Below are positions 59,109-64,000 of a DNA stretch of 64,000 nucleotides, piece after piece. Location: NCBI GenBank assembly GCA_963818445.1, contig CAWFSG010000001.1:186001-250000 (forward strand), written 5' to 3'. A program made the translations under genes and the position numbers. Under the pieces are notes generated by a model that saw nothing but the letters and a program-made list of their open reading frames with translations, ran no database searches and was not told where the DNA came from. Within the stretch, counting starts at the first letter, position 1. Each line of letters starts with the position of its first letter. The stretch is from Prado023 sp963818445 (GTDB lineage Bacteria > Actinomycetota > Actinomycetes > S36-B12 > CAIYMF01).

Positions 59109-60027
59109 GCCGCGGCTGGCGCAGGTGCCCGACGGACTGGCGGGGGAGCGGATCGATGCTGCCCTGGCCCGGATGTTCGGGCTGTCGCGCTCGAAGGCCG
59201 CCGACCTGGCCGAGGGTGGTCACGTGCAGCTCGCCGGTCGCGTCGTGGGCAAGAGCGCGCGCGTGGAGTCCGGACAGCTCGTGGAGGTCCTGATCCCCGA
59301 CGTGGTGCCCCCCGGGTCGGTGCCCGAGGTGGACGTCCCCGAGCTGGTCGTCCTGCACGACGACGCCGACATCGTGGTCGTGGACAAGCCGGTGGGGGTC
59401 GCGGCGCACCCGAGCCACGGGTTCGAGGGCCCGAGCGTCACCGGTGTCCTGGCTGCGCGGGGGTACCGGATCTCGACGTCCGGGGCGCCGGAGCGCCGCG
59501 GCGTGGTGCAGCGCCTGGACGTCGGGACCTCCGGGGTGATGGTGCTGGCCAAGAGCGAGCCGGCCTACAGCCACCTCAAGCAGCAGTTCCGCGACCGCAC
59601 GCCGCAGAAGGTCTACCACGCCCTCGTCCAGGGCCTTCCCGATCCGCTGCGCGGCACCATCGACGCCCCCATCGGCCGGCACCCGAACCACGACTGGAAG
59701 TTCGGCGTGATCGCCGGCGGGCGGAACTCCGTGACGCACTACGAGGTGCTCGAGGCCTTCCGGTTCGCCAGCCTGCTCGAGGTCCACCTCGAGACCGGGC
59801 GCACCCACCAGATCCGGGTGCACATGTCGGCCATCCGGCACCCCTGCGTCGGCGACGTGATGTACGGCGCGGACCCGGTCCTGGCTGCCCGCTGCGGCCT
59901 GGAGCGTCAGTGGCTGCACGCCGTGCGGCTCGGGTTCGTGCACCCGGGCAGCGGCGAGTGGGTGGAGTTCACCTCGCCCTATCCGGCCGACCTCGACCAC
60001 GCCCTGCGCACCCTGCTGCCCGACTGA
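59101..60027 (+). CDS. rluD: RluA-family 23S rRNA pseudouridine synthase
   Basis: This 308-residue protein has an N-terminal S4 RNA-binding domain (ERIDAALARMFGLSRSKAADL), then the pseudouridine synthase domain with catalytic Asp in VVQRLDVGTSGVMVLAKS. VDKPVGVAAHPS, ETGRTHQIRVHM and a final LHAVRLGFVHPGSGE are also present. The RluD-type enzyme modifies U1911, U1915 and U1917 in helix 69, but family specificity is not certain. It starts at ATG 59101, within lspA. The lspA-rluD pair is conserved in actinobacteria. Confidence 0.9.
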   Translation: MAEPRLAQVPDGLAGERIDAALARMFGLSRSKAADLAEGGHVQLAGRVVGKSARVESGQLVEVLIPDVVPPGSVPEVDVPELVVLHDDADIVVVDKPVGVAAHPSHGFEGPSVTGVLAARGYRISTSGAPERRGVVQRLDVGTSGVMVLAKSEPAYSHLKQQFRDRTPQKVYHALVQGLPDPLRGTIDAPIGRHPNHDWKFGVIAGGRNSVTHYEVLEAFRFASLLEVHLETGRTHQIRVHMSAIRHPCVGDVMYGADPVLAARCGLERQWLHAVRLGFVHPGSGEWVEFTSPYPADLDHALRTLLPD

Positions 60028-60060
60028 CGGCGGCCCCGGGGCCGGTGGCAGAGTGGGAGC

Positions 60061-60945
60061 ATGACCACCGATCAGCAGGCCCCCGTCGTCCACGCGTCCG
60101 GCACCTTCGCGATCGGCGGTGACCTCCCCGTCCATCGGCTCGGCTTCGGCGCGATGCGGATCACGGGTCCGGGCATCTGGGGCGAGCCCGCTGACCGCGA
60201 CGGCGCCATCGCCCTGCTGCGCCGCGCCGTCGAGCTCGGGGTGGACTTCATCGACACCGCCGACTCCTACGGCCCGTTCGTCTCCGAGGACCTCATCCGC
60301 GAGGCGCTGCACCCCTACGACGGGATCGTGATCGCGACCAAGGGCGGCCTGACCCGCCAGGGTCCGGACAAGTGGGCGCCGGTGGGCAGCCCCTACTACC
60401 TGCGCCAGTGCGTCGAGATGTCGCTGCGCCGCCTCGGCGTGGACTGCATCGATCTCTACCAGCTGCACCGCATCGACTCCAACGTGCACCTCGAGGACCA
60501 GCTCGGGGCGCTCAAGCGGCTCCAGGAGCAGGGCAAGATCCGCCATCTCGGGCTGTCGCAGGTGTCGGTCTCCGAACTCGCCGCAGCCCGCGAGATCATC
60601 GAGGTCACCACAGTTCAGAACCTCTACAACCTCGGTGACCGCAGCTCCGAGAACGTCCTGGATGTGTGCGCGGCCGACGGCATCGGGTTCATCCCGTGGT
60701 TCCCGGTCGCGGCCGGCCCCCTGGCCCGCCCGGACGGCCCGCTCGCGGGCATCGTGGCCCGGACCGGGATCCCGGCCGCACAGCTGTCGTTGGCGTGGCT
60801 GCTGCGCCGCTCGCCCGTCGTGGTGCCGATTCCGGGGACCTCGTCCATCGCGCACCTGGAGCAGAACTGCGCCGCGGCCGGCGTGACACTCGACGACGCC
60901 ACGTTCGCCGACCTCTCCTCGCTCAGCGGCCTCGACGAGGAGTAG
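60061..60945 (+). CDS. Aldo/keto reductase
   Basis: This 294-residue (alpha/beta)8 oxidoreductase has the catalytic tetrad: Asp and Tyr in VDFIDTADSYGPFVSE, Lys in VIATKGGLTRQG and His in DLYQLHRID. It also has the NADPH-binding VPIPGTSSIAHLEQN near the C-terminus. It likely reduces aldehydes or ketones, with unknown substrate. It follows rluD by 33 nt and may be expressed separately: CAGAGT ends 7 nt before the ATG, close to the leaderless spacing. Confidence 0.88.
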   Translation: MTTDQQAPVVHASGTFAIGGDLPVHRLGFGAMRITGPGIWGEPADRDGAIALLRRAVELGVDFIDTADSYGPFVSEDLIREALHPYDGIVIATKGGLTRQGPDKWAPVGSPYYLRQCVEMSLRRLGVDCIDLYQLHRIDSNVHLEDQLGALKRLQEQGKIRHLGLSQVSVSELAAAREIIEVTTVQNLYNLGDRSSENVLDVCAADGIGFIPWFPVAAGPLARPDGPLAGIVARTGIPAAQLSLAWLLRRSPVVVPIPGTSSIAHLEQNCAAAGVTLDDATFADLSSLSGLDEE

Positions 60946-60972
60946 CCGCACCGCCGGGTCGCTTCGGCCCGC

Positions 60973-62634
60973 TCAGTCGGTGTCGCCGGCCATCAGGCCG
61001 GTGATCGAGCCGTCCGGGCGGATGTGCACGCGCAGGGCGGCTGGCTCGCGGGGCAGGCCGGGCATCGTGACGATCGAGCCGGTGCTGGCCACCACGAACC
61101 CGGCACCGGCCGCGAGCCGGGCCTCGCGGACCGCGATGGTGAACCCGTGCGGCACGCCGCGCCGAGTGGGGTCATCGGACAGTGACAGGTGCGTCTTGGC
61201 GATGCAGATGGGAAGGTCGGTGCCCACGGCAGCGGTGATCCGGGCCAGCTCCTTGGCCGCGGCGGGGGCCACCTCGATGCCGTCGGCGCCGTAGACGTGC
61301 TTGGCCACGGCCGCGATCTTGTCCACGTAGGACGCGTCCGGGGCGTAGGGGTGCCACGGCTGCGGCGGGTGGGAATCGGTGGCGTCAACCACGCGCGCAA
61401 CCGCATCGGCGAGGTCGACCGACCCGGCAGCACCGTCTGCGAACCCCGTGCAGGGGGCCATCGGGACGCCGCGGCTGGCGCACCAGGCGGTCAACAGCGC
61501 GACCTCGTCGGCGGGGTCGTCCGGGAACAGGTTGAGCGCGACCACGGGGGGCAGTCCGTACGCGCCCACGCTGAACAGGTGTCGCTCGAGTTGCGGCAGG
61601 CCGGCCCGCAGTGCGGCCAGGTTCGGTCTGCCGACCTCGGCGAGCGCCGCGCCCCCGTGCAGGCGAAGAGCCTTCAGTGTCGTCACGAGCACGACCGCGC
61701 GGGGCCAGATCCCGGCCGAGGGGCAGGCGATGTCGAGGAACTTCTCGCCCCCGAGGTCGAAGCCGAACCCGCCCTCAGTGATGACGTCCGCGCCCGTGGC
61801 CAGGGCCATCCGGGTGGCGATCATCGAGTTGGTGCCATGGGCGATGTTGGCGAAGGGCCCGCCGTGCACCAGGACCGGCCCCCCGTCGGCGGTCTGGGCC
61901 AGGTTGGGCATCAGCGCGTCGCGCAGCAGGACGGTCATGGCCGGCGCGGCCCCGATGTCGTCGGCGGTCACGGGCAGGTCCTGGCTGGTCCAGCCCACGA
62001 CGATGCGGCCCAGCCGGGCCTGCAGGTCGGTGAGGTCGTGGGCCAGGCAGAGGGCAGCCATGACCTCGCTGGAGGCGGTGATCTGGAAGCCGGACTCCCG
62101 CGGGATCCCATCCAGCGGACCCCCCAGGCCCAGCACGACGTGACGCAGGAAGCGGTCGTTCATGTCGACGGCGCGCGGCCAGGTGACCCGGCGGGGGTCC
62201 AGCGGAGCCTGCTGGCCGAACTGCAGGCAGTTGTCGACCAGCGCCGAGAGCAGGTTGTGGGCGGCGGTGATGGCGTGCAGGTCTCCGGTGAAGTGCAGGT
62301 TGATCGCCTCGGCCGGTTCGATGGTGGCCGCACCGCCCCCGGTGCCCCCGCCCTTCATCCCGAAGACCGGGCCCAACGACGGCTCCCGCAGTGCCAGCAC
62401 GGCGTGCCGACCGCGGGCGCGCATCCCCATGGCCAGGGCGATGGCCATCGTCGTCTTGCCCTCGCCCGAGGGGGTCGGGGTGATGGCCGAGACAAGGATG
62501 AGCCGGCCGGTGGGCTCGCGACCCTCGAGGGCAGCGAGGTCGACCTTCGCCCGGTGCGGCCCCCAGCCGATCACGTGCTCCGGGGCGATTCCCAGCTCGG
62601 CGGCAACGTCGGTCATCGGGCGCAGTTCGGGCAC
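60973..62634 (-). CDS. fhs: Formate--tetrahydrofolate ligase
   Basis: This 553-residue enzyme makes 10-formyl-THF from formate, THF and ATP. Motifs include the P-loop TPSGEGKTTMAIALAMGM, ALREPSLGPVFGMKGG, NMRHVV-like VDMNDRFLRHVVLGLGG, ATRMALATGADVITEGGFGFDLG, KFLDIACP and MPGLPREPAAL. The start is GTG 62634 or ATG 62616; neither has a clear ribosome site. It converges with the aldo/keto reductase and diverges from dnaE1. Together with metF it indicates active one-carbon metabolism, although the two genes are far apart. Confidence 0.94.
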   Translation of the reverse strand: MPELRPMTDVAAELGIAPEHVIGWGPHRAKVDLAALEGREPTGRLILVSAITPTPSGEGKTTMAIALAMGMRARGRHAVLALREPSLGPVFGMKGGGTGGGAATIEPAEAINLHFTGDLHAITAAHNLLSALVDNCLQFGQQAPLDPRRVTWPRAVDMNDRFLRHVVLGLGGPLDGIPRESGFQITASSEVMAALCLAHDLTDLQARLGRIVVGWTSQDLPVTADDIGAAPAMTVLLRDALMPNLAQTADGGPVLVHGGPFANIAHGTNSMIATRMALATGADVITEGGFGFDLGGEKFLDIACPSAGIWPRAVVLVTTLKALRLHGGAALAEVGRPNLAALRAGLPQLERHLFSVGAYGLPPVVALNLFPDDPADEVALLTAWCASRGVPMAPCTGFADGAAGSVDLADAVARVVDATDSHPPQPWHPYAPDASYVDKIAAVAKHVYGADGIEVAPAAAKELARITAAVGTDLPICIAKTHLSLSDDPTRRGVPHGFTIAVREARLAAGAGFVVASTGSIVTMPGLPREPAALRVHIRPDGSITGLMAGDTD

Positions 62635-62784
62635 AGTGGTTCATGCTGGCACCGGTGGGTGCTCGGTGTCGCTGCGTCGGGGATGTCGGTGCCCGGCGGT
62701 ACGATTCACCCCTGCCCGAGCCCGTCTTCCCCCGCCAGGCCCGCAGCAGTCCATGGTTCGTGGCAAGCCCCCGGGAGGACGTCG

Positions 62785-64000
62785 GTGTCGACCAGCGCGA
62801 GTGGTGACTTCGTGCACCTGCACGCCCACACCGAGTACTCGATGCTCGACGGGGCCGCCCGGGTCAAGGAGCTCTTCGCCGAGGCCGCCCGCATGGAGAT
62901 GCCGGCGCTGGCGATCACCGACCATGGCAACCTGTTCGGGGCCTACGAGTTCTGGAAGGCGGGCAAGGCCGCCGGTGTGAAGCCGATCATCGGCATGGAG
63001 GGCTACTACGTCCCGATCGGGTCACGCTTCGACCGCGCCCCGTTCTCCTTCGGTGCCGATGTCGGGCAGGACGTCGGTGACGAGGGCACAGCCAAGGGCA
63101 AGGTCAACTACACGCACATGACCCTGCTCGCCGAGAACACTGAGGGCCTGCACAACCTGTTCCGGATCTCCTCGCTGGCCAGCCTCGAGGGCCAGTACCG
63201 CAAGTACCCGCGGTTCGACCGTGACCTGCTCGAGCGCCATGGCAAGGGGATCATCGCCACCACGGGCTGCCCGTCGGGCGAGGTCAACCGGTGGTTGCAG
63301 GTCGGCCAGTACGAGAGGGCCCGGCAAGCCGCTGCCGACTACCGCGACATCCTCGGGCCCGACAACTTCTTCTGCGAGCTCATGGACCACGGCATCGAGA
63401 TCGAGCGCCGTACCCGCGCCGACCTGCTGCGCCTTGCCAAGGACCTCAAGCTCCCGCTGCTGGCCACCAACGACCTGCACTACACGCACGCCGCGGACGC
63501 GGAGTCCCATGAGGTGCTGCTGTGCGTCCAGACCGGCAAGACGATGGCCGACCCGAACCGCTTCAAGTTCGATGCACGCGACTTCTACCTGAAGTCCGCC
63601 CAGGAGATGCGCACGCTGTGGGCCGAGCACCCCGACGCGTGCGACAACACCCTGCTGGTCGCAGAACGCTGCAACGTGGAGTTCACCGAGGGGCGCAACC
63701 TCATGCCCCGCTTCCCGGTGCCTGAGGGGGAGTCCGAGGAGTCGTGGTTGGTCAAGGAGGTCGAGCGCGGCCTGGCCCACCGGTTCCCGAACGGCGTGCC
63801 GCAGGACCGCCGCGACCAGGCCGCCTACGAGGTGGGCGTCATCTGCCAGATGGGCTTCCCGGGGTACTTCCTGGTCACCGCCGACCTCGTCGCCCACGCC
63901 AAGAGCGTCGGGATCCGCGTGGGTCCGGGGCGCGGGTCGGCGGCAGGCGCTCTCATCGCCTACGCCCTCGGGATCACCGAGCTCGACCCAATGAGCCACG
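62785..64000 (+). CDS. dnaE: Replicative DNA polymerase III alpha subunit, N-terminal part (partial)
   Basis: The frame opens at GTG 62785 behind GGGAGGA (6-nt spacing) and runs off the window without a stop, giving 405 residues. It has the PHP domain opening FVHLHAHTEYSMLDGAARVKEL, ALAITDHGNLFGAYEFWKAG, IIATTGCPSGEVNRWL, ATNDLHYTHAADAESHEVLLCVQTGK and the palm start GVRVGPGRGSAAG-type sequence (IRVGPGRGSAAGALIAYALG). This is DnaE1, distinct from the DnaE2 at 21,825. A TACGAT -10-like hexamer is at 62700-62705. Confidence 0.95.
   Translation, partial: MSTSASGDFVHLHAHTEYSMLDGAARVKELFAEAARMEMPALAITDHGNLFGAYEFWKAGKAAGVKPIIGMEGYYVPIGSRFDRAPFSFGADVGQDVGDEGTAKGKVNYTHMTLLAENTEGLHNLFRISSLASLEGQYRKYPRFDRDLLERHGKGIIATTGCPSGEVNRWLQVGQYERARQAAADYRDILGPDNFFCELMDHGIEIERRTRADLLRLAKDLKLPLLATNDLHYTHAADAESHEVLLCVQTGKTMADPNRFKFDARDFYLKSAQEMRTLWAEHPDACDNTLLVAERCNVEFTEGRNLMPRFPVPEGESEESWLVKEVERGLAHRFPNGVPQDRRDQAAYEVGVICQMGFPGYFLVTADLVAHAKSVGIRVGPGRGSAAGALIAYALGITELDPMSH

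Noticed and set aside
1..64000. CRISPR arrays, tRNA or rRNA genes, insertion sequences, phage genes
   Set aside because: No regularly spaced repeats, tRNA-like cloverleaf, rRNA signature or transposase/integrase motif was recognised. Gaps other than 20,513-21,046 and 48,232-48,697 are under 300 nt. A tRNAscan or Infernal run would be decisive.

Overview
The window comes from a high-GC actinobacterium (GC looks close to 70 percent; this was not computed). Support for this: a textbook actinobacterial division and cell-wall cluster containing SepF, a DivIVA/Wag31 protein and DUF3040; a MurE with the DNPR motif for meso-diaminopimelate; an MptA/MptB-type polyprenol-phosphomannose mannosyltransferase; many GTG starts and 1-4 nt gene overlaps; and probable leaderless promoters of the form TANNNT-N6-start. 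From memory, the order polyprenyl synthase, metF, HEPN protein, dinB, DUF3040, DUF58/MoxR, mraZ to divIVA, ileS, DksA-like, lspA, rluD, dnaE resembles the conserved backbone of many Actinomycetia. I cannot name the genus.

Region 1 (2-19,087) is dominated by a dispersed carotenoid locus: a heterodimeric lycopene cyclase, crtB, crtI, crtE, a second CrtI-like desaturase, a GMC oxidoreductase, a CruG-like glycosyltransferase, CruF and a CrtA-like monooxygenase. Together these suggest a keto- and glycosyl-carotenoid with one cyclised and one hydrated end. Interspersed are a beta-propeller lipoprotein, a membrane-anchored ribonuclease with its barstar, a mannosyltransferase, metF, a SIMPL protein, a CDP-alcohol phosphotransferase and a K+/H+ antiporter.

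Region 2 (19,142-27,081) is an SOS locus. Two perfect LexA boxes sit at divergent promoters. One drives a DUF222/HNH nuclease; the other drives DUF6504, a HEPN protein, DnaE2 and DNA polymerase IV. The leader of the mutagenesis operon carries a perfect 16-bp stem that competes with a second hairpin.

Region 3 (27,184-33,926) holds DUF3040, a hydrolase, the MoxR/DUF58/transglutaminase operon and a MaoC hydratase.

Region 4 (34,080-52,732) is the dcw cluster: mraZ, an unannotated 31-residue membrane microprotein, rsmH, ftsL, ftsI, murE, murF, mraY, murD, ftsW, murG, murC, ftsQ, ftsZ, pgeF, yggS, sepF, yggT and divIVA. The ftsQ-ftsZ gap holds a strong hairpin, three DnaA-box-like sites and an ftsZ promoter dyad.

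Region 5 (52,734-64,000) carries a zinc-metalloprotease-like protein, ileS, DUF167, a DksA/TraR protein, lspA, rluD, an aldo/keto reductase, fhs and the start of dnaE1.

An important caveat: six genes, including the essential ileS, are broken by one- or two-base frame changes, mostly where a single G or C appears doubled. This looks like uncorrected sequencing or assembly error rather than real gene decay. No CRISPR array, tRNA, rRNA or insertion sequence was recognised.
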